Shown piece by piece: positions 55,555 to 63,179 of a stretch of 64,000 nucleotides of DNA (position 1 is the stretch's first letter; each line of letters starts with the position of its first letter). The position numbers and the translations under genes were made by a program. Source of the stretch: Angustibacter luteus (GTDB lineage Bacteria; Actinomycetota; Actinomycetes; Actinomycetales; Angustibacteraceae); contig NZ_BAABFP010000008.1 in the NCBI RefSeq assembly GCF_039541115.1, forward strand, positions 434,001 to 498,000, written 5' to 3'. Under the pieces are notes generated by a model. The model did no database searches. It saw only the letters and a list, made by a program, of their open reading frames with translations, and was not told the origin of the DNA.

Positions 55555-57049
55555 CGCCCAGCCTCGTCGCCGCGGCGACGACGTCCACCAGGCCGGCGCC
55601 CTTGTCGAACGAGCTCTGGTAGCCAGCGACGGCCTGGTACGGCGCACCGTCGGAGTAGCGGTGCGCGGTGGCCTTCAGCGCGTCCTCGATTTCGGCCGGC
55701 GTCGCGGTCGGGTCGGCCTGGAACAGCTGGGCCACGATGCCCGCGATGTGCGGCGCGGCCATCGACGTCCCGCTGATGGTGTTGAAGGTGCCGACGTCCA
55801 GCGGTCCGGGGCCGTTGACCGGGTCCAGTCCCGTCGAGCAGATCGGCAGGTATGGCCGGCAGGACGAGGTGATGTTCTCGCCCGGAGCAGAGACGTCCGG
55901 CCAGGTCGAGGTCTGGGCCGCGGCACCGCGCGAGCTGTAGTCGCTGACCGTGCCCTCGCGGGTGCCGGTGTTCTGGTCGTTGTAGGACGCCACGGAGACG
56001 ATGCCACCGGTCGGGTCCTGGCCGGGCGGGTTGGTCAGGGACGTCGTCCCGTCACCACCGTCGTTGCCCGCGGCCCACACCGTCACCACGCCCTCGGCCG
56101 CCAGCGCGCGCTGCAGCTTCACGGTCGCCGAGTTCGGGTCGAACGCACCGCCGCCGGTCGGTCCGTACGAGTTGTTGGTCACCTTGATCGGCGGGCAGGT
56201 GGTGGCTGGAACGCCTGCGCCGCAAGGGTGTTCGTGGTTCTCCAACACCCAGTTGAGGGCCGAGTCAGCTCCGACGATGAGCAGCACGGCGCCGGTGGAG
56301 ATGTCGACGAGCTTCGCGCCGGGCGCCGCGCCCTGCAGCCGGCGGCCGTCGGTCGTGGTGGTCGGCCTTCCGGCGACGATGCCGTTGACGTGCGTGCCGT
56401 GGCCACCACCGGACAGCGTGTCGGTGTCCACCGCCGTCGGGACGTCGAGGATGCAGCTCGTGCTCTGGGTGGACTCGTCGAGGCAGACCGACTTCAGGCT
56501 GCGCACCACCGCCGTACCGCCGCTCGGCTCCTGCAGGAACGGGTGCGTCGGGTCGACGCCCGAGTCGATCACGGCGACGCTGACCCCGCGGCCGTCCAGC
56601 GCGCTGCCGTTGGCCCCGTTCAGCGTCTGCACCGCCTCCGCTCCGCGGGTGGCCTGGTGCGAGTGGTCCAGGGAGAACGCGATCGGCTGGTCACCCTCGA
56701 CGTAGGTGACGCCCGGCCGGCTGCGCACGGCCGTGATCTGGCTGGTCGTGCCCCGCGCGACCGCGACGCCGATCTTGTCGAAGGTGGTGACCAGGTGCAG
56801 CCCGGACGCCGACACCGCCTGGCGGGCGGCTGCGACGTCCGTGCCGTGCACGAGCACCGACTGCGGCAGGGTCGCCGACACGGTCGTCAGCTGGTGGGCC
56901 AGCCACGGCTGCAGCGGCGCGGGCGTGCTGGCCGCGCCAGCCGGGGCCGCGCTCAGCCCGAGGGGCACCAGCGCGGCGGCCAGCAGGAGCGTCCCGGTGC
57001 GGGTCCGTCGTCCGGTGGGTCCGTGTGCTGTTCGGTTGCTCGTCCTCAC
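55541..57049 (-). CDS. Secreted S8 (subtilisin-like) serine peptidase
   Basis: 502 residues. A Sec signal (about 1-40: a basic start then TLLLAAALVPLGLSAAPAGAA), an inhibitor-like prodomain (VARGTTSQITAVRSRPGVTYVEGDQPIAF) and the catalytic domain with Asp162 (AVIDSGVD), His217 (GGGHGTHVNG) and Ser429 (SGTSMAAPHIAG). The oxyanion Asn is in WAAGNDGGDG. No C-terminal anchor, so it is likely released. GGAGG precedes the GTG at 57049. It stands alone. Confidence 0.92.
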   Translation of the reverse strand: MRTSNRTAHGPTGRRTRTGTLLLAAALVPLGLSAAPAGAASTPAPLQPWLAHQLTTVSATLPQSVLVHGTDVAAARQAVSASGLHLVTTFDKIGVAVARGTTSQITAVRSRPGVTYVEGDQPIAFSLDHSHQATRGAEAVQTLNGANGSALDGRGVSVAVIDSGVDPTHPFLQEPSGGTAVVRSLKSVCLDESTQSTSCILDVPTAVDTDTLSGGGHGTHVNGIVAGRPTTTTDGRRLQGAAPGAKLVDISTGAVLLIVGADSALNWVLENHEHPCGAGVPATTCPPIKVTNNSYGPTGGGAFDPNSATVKLQRALAAEGVVTVWAAGNDGGDGTTSLTNPPGQDPTGGIVSVASYNDQNTGTREGTVSDYSSRGAAAQTSTWPDVSAPGENITSSCRPYLPICSTGLDPVNGPGPLDVGTFNTISGTSMAAPHIAGIVAQLFQADPTATPAEIEDALKATAHRYSDGAPYQAVAGYQSSFDKGAGLVDVVAAATRLGASPR

Positions 57050-57136
57050 GACCGTCCTCCAGCTCTCGCCCCGGCCCGTGCCGGGCTGCGTCTGGACGGT
57101 TCAACGAGCGCAGGTGACGAAGGTCACGAATCGGGT

Positions 57137-57156
57137 GGGCGAACGTGCATGATCAC
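57137..57156 (-). repeat. Intergenic repeat copy supplying a stop codon
   Basis: Reverse-orientation copy of GTGATCATGCACGTTCGCCC. Its TGA (57155-57153) is the stop codon of the acyltransferase gene read on the minus strand. Confidence 0.88.
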
Positions 57157-57755
57157 CGCGGGGGGTGGGTGGGGTCCGCCGGCCGCTGAGGCTTGTCCTC
57201 CTCGGGCAGCCGCGGCTCGGTGCGCCGGTCGGGGTGCACTCCGTGCTTGTCGGCGTAGAACGCCCGGATGACGTCCATGTCCGCGCGCACGTCACCGGTC
57301 GGCACCAGGCTCGGCCCGAAACCCATCGTCCGGGTGGGCCCGTCGACGAAGCCCAGCGCGATCGGCATCCGGGCCGCGCGGGCGATCCGGTAGAACCCCG
57401 GCTTCCAGTACTCGCCCTTGGAGCGGGTCCCCTCGGCGGCGATCACCAGCAGGAAGTCCTCGCCGCTCTTCGCCTGCTTCATCAGCACCCGGATCAGCGC
57501 GCTCGGCTGCTCGCGGTCGACCGGCACCCCGCCGGTCACCGTCAGCAGCCAGCCCAGCGGCCCGTGGAACAGCTCCTTCTTGATCAGCACCCGCGGCTTG
57601 CGGCCCCCACGCCACATGATCATCAGCATCGTCACCCAGTCCCAGTAGGACGTGTGCGGTGCGCCCACCGCGACGCCGACCGCGGGCACCTCGCCGACGA
57701 CCTTCCAGCGGGTGACGCGCAGCAGCGCTCGGGCGATGGCAGGGCGGATGATCAT
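57153..57755 (-). CDS. Lysophospholipid acyltransferase family protein
   Basis: 200 residues. The catalytic HxxxxD is His34 to Asp39 in GAPHTSYWDW, and the second motif is E108-G-T-R-S in AAEGTRSKGEYWKPGF. LFHGPLGWLLTVTGGVPVDRE holds the glycerol-phosphate binding region. Small PlsC-like enzyme, likely membrane-associated, acylating a lysophospholipid. GAGGAGG precedes ATG 57755. The Pro-rich end DPTHPPR and the stop codon lie in repeat-flanking sequence. Confidence 0.87.
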   Translation of the reverse strand: MIIRPAIARALLRVTRWKVVGEVPAVGVAVGAPHTSYWDWVTMLMIMWRGGRKPRVLIKKELFHGPLGWLLTVTGGVPVDREQPSALIRVLMKQAKSGEDFLLVIAAEGTRSKGEYWKPGFYRIARAARMPIALGFVDGPTRTMGFGPSLVPTGDVRADMDVIRAFYADKHGVHPDRRTEPRLPEEDKPQRPADPTHPPR

Positions 57756-57802
57756 GGCGGCCTCCTCGAACAGGGACCCTAGCCGCGTGCAGCGCTTTGC
57801 GG

Positions 57803-57831
57803 TTGCCGGTGCCTCCGGGTGCCCGCAGGAT
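57803..57831 (+). promoter_or_regulatory. Leaderless promoter of topoisomerase IB
   Basis: TTGCCG (57803-57808), 17-nt spacer, CAGGAT (57826-57831), then 6 nt to the ATG at 57838. One of several CAGGAT or TANNNT boxes at this spacing in the window. Confidence 0.6.
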
Positions 57832-57837
57832 GCGTCC

Positions 57838-58881
57838 ATGCCCCGCCTGCGCACCGTCTCGCCGACCGACCCCGGGATCGCCCGCCGCCGGCAGGGCCGC
57901 GGCTTCCGGTACGTCGACGCCGGGCAGCCGGTCACCGACGCCGTCGTGATCACCCGGATCAAGTCACTCGTGATCCCGCCGGCCTGGGAGGAGGTCTGGA
58001 TCTGCCGCTACCCCAACGGCCACATCCAGGCCGTCGGCACGGACGCCGCCGAACGCCGCCAGTACCTCTACCACCCGCAGTGGCGGCGGCAGCGGGACCA
58101 GGCCAAGCACGACCGCGTCCTCACCGTGGCCGCGCGCCTGCCGAAGGCACGCCAGCGGGTCAGCCAGGACCTCACGCTGGACGGCATGCCCCGCGAGCGC
58201 GCGCTGGCCACCGCGTTCCGGCTGCTCGACCTCGGCTTCTTCCGGATCGGCGGCGAGACGTACGCCGAGCAGAACGGCAGCTACGGGCTCGCCACCATCA
58301 CCCGCGACCAGGTCAGCCTCGACGGCGACCTGGTGGTGTTCGAGTACACCGCCAAGTCCGGCAAGGAACGCTACGTCGCGCTTGGCGACCCCGAGCTGCT
58401 CGCGGCCGTGAACACGTTGCGGCGCAGGCGAGGTGGCACCGACGAGCTGCTCGCGTACCGCGACGGACGGAATTGGCGCGACATCACCAGCGAGGACATC
58501 AACACCTACGTCAAGGACGTCGTCGGCGGCGAGGTCTCCGCCAAGGACTTCCGCACCTGGCACGGCACCGTGCTCGCCGCGGTCGCACTCGCCGTGTCGA
58601 CCAACGCCGCCGGCACGCCGTCGTCCCGCAAGCGCGCCATCGCCCGCGCGATGCGCGAGGTCGCCGACTACCTGGGCAACACCCCGGCGGTGGCCAGGGC
58701 GTCCTACGTCGACCCGCGGGTCATCGACCTGTTCGAGGACGGGACGACGATCGAGCCCGCGCTGCGCAAGCTCGGCGAGGACGTGCAGCCCGGCCACCCG
58801 GCCACCCACGGCGCGATCGAACGGGCGGTGCTGCGCATGTTGCGAGGCGCGCCGTCCGCTCGACGACGCGCCTCGCGCTGA
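57838..58881 (+). CDS. DNA topoisomerase IB
   Basis: 347 residues, poxvirus-like bacterial topoisomerase IB. An N-terminal clamp (VITRIKSLVIPPAWEEVWICRYPNGHIQAVGTDAAERRQYLYHPQWRRQRDQAKHDR) and a catalytic domain with Arg in LDLGFFRIGGETY, Lys in EYTAKSGKERYV, the second Arg in KDFRTWHGTV and Tyr in VARASYVDPRVIDLF. Relaxes supercoils by a 3'-phosphotyrosyl link. It stands alone and is divergent from the acyltransferase. Confidence 0.93.
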   Translation: MPRLRTVSPTDPGIARRRQGRGFRYVDAGQPVTDAVVITRIKSLVIPPAWEEVWICRYPNGHIQAVGTDAAERRQYLYHPQWRRQRDQAKHDRVLTVAARLPKARQRVSQDLTLDGMPRERALATAFRLLDLGFFRIGGETYAEQNGSYGLATITRDQVSLDGDLVVFEYTAKSGKERYVALGDPELLAAVNTLRRRRGGTDELLAYRDGRNWRDITSEDINTYVKDVVGGEVSAKDFRTWHGTVLAAVALAVSTNAAGTPSSRKRAIARAMREVADYLGNTPAVARASYVDPRVIDLFEDGTTIEPALRKLGEDVQPGHPATHGAIERAVLRMLRGAPSARRRASR

Positions 58882-58928
58882 GCCCTGCCTCGGACCCGGT
58901 CCCTGAGCCGGGCCCGAACAGGACCGGC

Positions 58929-59747
58929 CTACTTCACCTCGCGGCGGTTGCTCAGGTAGAGCCCGGCCACGATCGGGACGACGACCCAGATCAGGATCGA
59001 CGTCAGGGACTCCCAGCCCTTGCCGTCGAGCTTGAACTGACCGATGCGGTCGAACGCGCTGAAGACGTCGAACCACGAGCCGACGTGCTTGAGCAGGGTG
59101 TTGGCCAGGACGGCGAACAGGAAGGGGGCCACGAAGAAGGCGGTCAGGGCGACCCCGGTGATCGGGATCAGGGCGCCGAACCCGGCACCCATGAGCACGA
59201 ACATGGCCTGGGTCAGGTACTGGCCGGCCCAGTAGCTCCACGGGTCCTCGCCGGCCCAGGTCACCGAGTCGGGGCTGATCGCCCCGGCCAGCGCGGTCGC
59301 CAGGGCGGCCACCACGGTGATCGCCACCATGACGCCCAGCATGAGCAGGAGCGCCGCCACCAGCTTCGCCAGCAGCACCGGGATCCGCCGCGGTGAGAGC
59401 GTGAACGTGGTGAGCGCCGTCCGCTGGGACCACTCGCTGGTCATCGCCAGGATGCCGAGCACCGGCAGCAGGAAGGCCGCGGCGGCCAGGGCGGCACCGG
59501 CGAAGTCGCGGAACATGATCTCGCCCTGCGGGTCGTGCCAGGAGGCCCACACCAGCCAGCCGAGCGCCAGGACGGCCAACCCGACGATCACGCCGAGGAT
59601 CCAGCGGCCGGCGCGGTAGTCCACCGCCTTGCGCAGCTCGATCCGGGTCAGCCGGACGAACGAGGGCCGGACGACGGGTCCGAGGTTCGACGGGTGCTCG
59701 GTCGGGCGGCGGGACTGGTCGACCGTGCTCGTGTCGGCGGTGCTCAT
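58929..59747 (-). CDS. ABC-2 type transporter permease
   Basis: 272 residues with about six helices: IELRKAVDYRAGRWILGVIVGLAVLALGWLVWAS, FAGAALAAAAFLLPVLGILAMTSEWSQRTALTTFTLSPRR and LLMLGVMVAITVVAALATALAG. The EWSQRTALTTF block is typical of ABC-2 exporters near the membrane entry. The start overlaps the ATPase stop by 4 bp. Cargo unknown. The divergent two-component system is the likely regulator. Confidence 0.87.
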   Translation of the reverse strand: MSTADTSTVDQSRRPTEHPSNLGPVVRPSFVRLTRIELRKAVDYRAGRWILGVIVGLAVLALGWLVWASWHDPQGEIMFRDFAGAALAAAAFLLPVLGILAMTSEWSQRTALTTFTLSPRRIPVLLAKLVAALLLMLGVMVAITVVAALATALAGAISPDSVTWAGEDPWSYWAGQYLTQAMFVLMGAGFGALIPITGVALTAFFVAPFLFAVLANTLLKHVGSWFDVFSAFDRIGQFKLDGKGWESLTSILIWVVVPIVAGLYLSNRREVK

Positions 59748-60646
59748 GCCACGTCCTTGTCGTCGGCGAGCTCGGTGCCCGCGGTGAGGGTGAAGAACAG
59801 GTCCTCCAGGCCGGCGCCGTCGGCGGCGCGCAGCTCGAGCAGCACCTGCCCGGCCGCGGCGGCGGCGCGGCCGACCTGCTCGGGGGTGGCGTCCACGGTG
59901 AACGCGTCGTCCGGCAGCGGCGTCGGGTTCAGCCCGGCCGCGACGAGCGCGGCGTGCAGGCCCTGCGGGTCCAGCCCGCGGACCTTGATGCCCGACCCGG
60001 CCAGCAGCTCGGCGAGGTCCCCCTCGGCGACGATCTTGCCCTTGCCGATCACCACGAGGCGGTCGACGGTGGCCTGCACCTCGCTGAGCAGGTGGCTGGA
60101 CAGCAGCACCGTCCCGCCGCGGCGGGAGAAGTCCTGCAGCAGCTCGCGCATCCAGCGGATGCCCTCGGGGTCCAGGCCGTTGGCGGGCTCGTCCAGCACC
60201 AGCGCGGCCGGGTCGCCGAGCAGGGCGACCGCGATGCCGAGCCGCTGGCGCATGCCGAGCGAGTACTGGCCGACCCGGCGTCCGGCGGCCGAGGCCAGAC
60301 CGACCCGCTCGAGCATGTCGTCGGCCGCCCCCCTGCGGGCGCCGAGGACCTCACCGGCCACCTGCAGCGTCTCGCGGCCGGTCCGGCCGGCGTGCGCGGC
60401 GGCGGCGTCCAGCATGACCCCGACGACCCGGCCCGGGTTGGGCAGGTCGCGGTAGCGGCGACCGTCCACGGTGGCGGTGCCGGACGTGGGCGGGGTGAGT
60501 GCGGTGAGCATGCGCAGCGAGGTGGACTTCCCCGCGCCGTTCGGGCCGAGGAAGCCGGTGACGGTCCCCGGGGCGCAGGTGAAGCTGATGTCGTCCACGG
60601 CCAGGGTGTGGCCGTAGCGCTTCGTGAGGTTCGTGACGGTGATCAT
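59744..60646 (-). CDS. ABC-2 type transporter ATPase
   Basis: 300 residues. Walker A GPNGAGKST, signature YSLGMRQRLGIAVALL, Walker B LVLDEPANGLDPEG, H-loop SSHLLSE. A C-terminal DUF4162-like tail follows. ATG 60646 is chosen because CAGGAT (60659-60654, minus) lies 7 nt upstream, so it is probably leaderless. ATG 60655 would overlap this box. First gene of the exporter pair. Confidence 0.9.
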   Translation of the reverse strand: MITVTNLTKRYGHTLAVDDISFTCAPGTVTGFLGPNGAGKSTSLRMLTALTPPTSGTATVDGRRYRDLPNPGRVVGVMLDAAAAHAGRTGRETLQVAGEVLGARRGAADDMLERVGLASAAGRRVGQYSLGMRQRLGIAVALLGDPAALVLDEPANGLDPEGIRWMRELLQDFSRRGGTVLLSSHLLSEVQATVDRLVVIGKGKIVAEGDLAELLAGSGIKVRGLDPQGLHAALVAAGLNPTPLPDDAFTVDATPEQVGRAAAAAGQVLLELRAADGAGLEDLFFTLTAGTELADDKDVA

Positions 60647-60790
60647 GGGCTCCATCCTGACGGGTCCGGCGCGCCGCCCGGATCGGCCGATCGTCCCCGC
60701 CGACCCCCGACGAAAGTAGGGGGTCACGCGGTCCGGGGGTCGACGTCCGGACGACGTCCTCGGCGCCGCCGCCGCCCTACATTGGAGGCC

Positions 60791-62035
60791 GTGACCTCCC
60801 TGTGGACCAACGCGCACCTGCGCTGGCAGCGTGCCCGGGTCTTCGGCGCCCGGGTCAGCCCGCGGGCGAGGGACGTGCTGTTCGTCCTGGTGGTCCTCAG
60901 CATCAACCTCGGCTACGCCGCCAACCGCGACGGCAAGAGCGCGGACGACTGGGTGTTCGTCCTCGTCGTGGTCGGCATCGTCTCCGCCGTGGTGCTCTGG
61001 TGGCGGCGCCGTTACCCGGTGGCCGTCACCCTGATCACCCTGGTCTGCGCCGCGATCACCGGGATCCCGGCAGCGCTGACCGTCGCCCTGTTCACGCTGG
61101 CGATCCGGCGGCGCGACCGCGTGCTGTGGGCGATCACCGCGCTGTGCTTCGTGGTCGACGTCGTCCGCACGGCGTTGACCGACCACAGCATGAACCTGGT
61201 CTCGATCTTCCTGACCTCCACCCTGTACTTCGCGGCGGTGCTGGCGTTCGGCGCGTACGTCGGCGCCCGCCGCGACCTGGTGACGTCACTGCGCGAGCGG
61301 GCCGAGACCGCCGAGGCCGAGCGCGAGGCGCGCGCCGACCAGGCCCGGCTGGGGGAACGGCACCGGATCGCTCAGGAGATGCACGACGTCCTGGCGCACA
61401 AGGTGTCGCTCATCGCCCTGCACGCCGGCGCGCTGGAGGTCAACGCCGGTGCCGGGCCCGAGCAGGTGGAGCGGACCGCGGCGCTGGTGCGCACGACCGC
61501 CCGCGAGGCCCTCGACGACCTGCGCCGCGTGCTGGGCGTCCTGCGCACCGACGACTCACCCGACGGGTCCGATCTGGCGCCCGCGCCCGGCATCGCCGAG
61601 ATCGGCCGCCTGGTCGAGGCCTCTCGGGTGGCCGGAGTCGCGGTGGACCTGCGCTGCGAGGTCACCGGGACGCCGCCGGCCGTGCTGGGCCGCACGGCCT
61701 ACCGGATCGTGCAGGAGTCGCTGACCAACGTGCACAAGCACGCCCGCGCCGCCTCGACGGTGGTGCTGCTCAGCGGTGCGGAGGGCGTCGGGCTGGACGT
61801 CGAGGTGCGCAACCAGGTGCCGGTCTCGGCGGCGACGCTGCTGCCCGGGTCGGGCATGGGGCTGGTCGGCCTGAGCGAGCGGGTGGAGCTCGTCGGTGGG
61901 GAGCTGGAGTGGGGCCGGGCCGGGGACGGCGGGTGGCGGGTGCAGGCGCACCTGCCCTGGGCAGCGCCGGCCACCGAGGGCGCGGAGCCACCAGGCGCGG
62001 ACGCCGTCGAACCGGTTGAGGAGCCAGGCGCGTGA
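60791..62035 (+). CDS. NarL-type two-component sensor histidine kinase
   Basis: 414 residues. Four or five N-terminal helices (about 28-160) form a membrane sensor without a large loop, followed by HisKA_3 with His198 in RIAQEMHDVLAHKVSL and a HATPase with ESLTNVHKHARA and GSGMGLVGLSERV. TACATT (60778-60783) lies 7 nt before the GTG, so it is probably leaderless. A GTGA overlap couples it to the response regulator. It probably senses membrane stress and controls the divergent ABC exporter (inference). Confidence 0.9.
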   Translation: MTSLWTNAHLRWQRARVFGARVSPRARDVLFVLVVLSINLGYAANRDGKSADDWVFVLVVVGIVSAVVLWWRRRYPVAVTLITLVCAAITGIPAALTVALFTLAIRRRDRVLWAITALCFVVDVVRTALTDHSMNLVSIFLTSTLYFAAVLAFGAYVGARRDLVTSLRERAETAEAEREARADQARLGERHRIAQEMHDVLAHKVSLIALHAGALEVNAGAGPEQVERTAALVRTTAREALDDLRRVLGVLRTDDSPDGSDLAPAPGIAEIGRLVEASRVAGVAVDLRCEVTGTPPAVLGRTAYRIVQESLTNVHKHARAASTVVLLSGAEGVGLDVEVRNQVPVSAATLLPGSGMGLVGLSERVELVGGELEWGRAGDGGWRVQAHLPWAAPATEGAEPPGADAVEPVEEPGA

Positions 62036-62682
62036 CCCGGGTGCTGATCGTGGACGACGAGGGGCTGGTTCGGGCCGGGCTGCGGATGATCCTGTCCGCC
62101 GCCGAGGACCTCGACGTGGTCGGCGAGGCCGAGGACGGCGCGGACGCGGTGGACGCGGTCCGGGCCCACCGGCCGGACGTCGTCCTGATGGACATCCGGA
62201 TGCCGCGGCTCGACGGGCTGGCCGCGACCCGCGAGGTGCTCGCCCTGGCGGACCCGCCGCGAGTCGTCGTGCTCACCACGTTCGACCTGGACGACTACGT
62301 GTTCCGGGCGCTGGAGGCGGGGGCGTCCGGGTTCCTGCTCAAGGACACCCCGCCGCGCGAGCTGGTGCGCGCCGTCCAGGTGGTGGCGGCCGGCGAGGCG
62401 ATGCTGTCGCCGGCCGTGACCCGGCGGCTGATCGGCCACTTCGCGGGCGGCGGGGCGTCGTCCCGGCAACGGTCCGCGCTGGCCCGGCTCGACGTGCTGA
62501 CGGCCCGCGAGCGGGAGGTGCTCGTGGGGGTCGCTCGCGGGCTGTCCAACGCGGACATCGGCCGCGAGCTCTTCATGAGCGAGGCCACCGTGAAGGCGCA
62601 CGTGTCCCGGCTGCTCACCAAGCTGGACGCCGGGAACCGGGTGCAGGTCGCGATCCTGGCGCACGACGCCGGGCTGCTCTGA
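62032..62682 (+). CDS. NarL/LuxR-family response regulator
   Basis: 216 residues. Receiver with Asp8-Asp9 and phosphoacceptor Asp54 in VVLMDIRMP, Thr in VLTTFD and Lys in FLLKD. The C-terminal LuxR-type HTH is LTAREREVLVGVARGLSNADIGRELFMSEATVKAHVSRLLTKL. Partner of the upstream kinase. Its C-terminus converges on the zincin gene with a 16-bp gap. Confidence 0.94.
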   Translation: MTRVLIVDDEGLVRAGLRMILSAAEDLDVVGEAEDGADAVDAVRAHRPDVVLMDIRMPRLDGLAATREVLALADPPRVVVLTTFDLDDYVFRALEAGASGFLLKDTPPRELVRAVQVVAAGEAMLSPAVTRRLIGHFAGGGASSRQRSALARLDVLTAREREVLVGVARGLSNADIGRELFMSEATVKAHVSRLLTKLDAGNRVQVAILAHDAGLL

Positions 62683-62698
62683 GCGGTCGGGTGGGCCC

Positions 62699-63058
62699 TC
62701 AATCCCAGCCGAGGTCGTGCAGGCGGTCGTCGTCGATGCCGAAGTGGTGCGCGATCTCGTGGACGACCGTGACCGCGACCTCCTCTACCACCTGCTCCTC
62801 GCTCGTGCAGGCGCGCAGCGTGGGGCCGCGGAAGATCATGATGCGGTCCGGCAGGGTGAGGCCGCCACCCCAGCCGAGGTCTCGCTCGGTGAGCGGGATG
62901 CCGACGTAGAGGCCGAGCGTGTCGGACGGCTCGTCGGCGGGCGGCTCGTCCTCGACCAGGACGACCACGTTGCGCATCAGCGCGGTGAGCTCGGGCGGCA
63001 CGGAGTCCAGGCCGGCGGCGACGGCCGCCTCGAAGTCCTGCTCGCTCATCTCGACCAC
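62699..63058 (-). CDS. Minimal zincin metallopeptidase family protein
   Basis: 119 residues. The zinc motif HEIAHHFGIDDDRLHDLGW has the HExxH ligands and a late Asp, as in the small Zincin_1 family (PF06262-type), and GLYVGIPLTERDLG matches the rest. Function in the family is unclear. GTG 63058 or ATG 63049 may be the start. It follows a long fold-back repeat downstream of the aldo/keto reductase. Confidence 0.82.
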   Translation of the reverse strand: MVEMSEQDFEAAVAAGLDSVPPELTALMRNVVVLVEDEPPADEPSDTLGLYVGIPLTERDLGWGGGLTLPDRIMIFRGPTLRACTSEEQVVEEVAVTVVHEIAHHFGIDDDRLHDLGWD

Positions 63059-63089
63059 GAGGTCAGTCTGCCGTGCGTCGTCGCGATCA

Positions 63090-63178
63090 CGTCGCGCGAA
63101 CAGGACTCGCGCGGCCCGGGCCCCCGCCCACGTGCTCGGGCGGTCGATCGCGGGCGGGTGAGTCCTGTTCGCGCGACG
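63090..63178. terminator. Long inverted repeat after the aldo/keto reductase
   Basis: CGTCGCGCGAACAGGACTC (63090-63108) and its exact reverse complement (63160-63178) form 19-bp arms. The 51-nt loop includes CCGCCC and GGGCGG (63124-63129 and 63138-63143). It lies immediately after the reductase stop and before the zincin start, where it can end the reductase transcript. Confidence 0.75.
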
Positions 63179-63179
63179 G

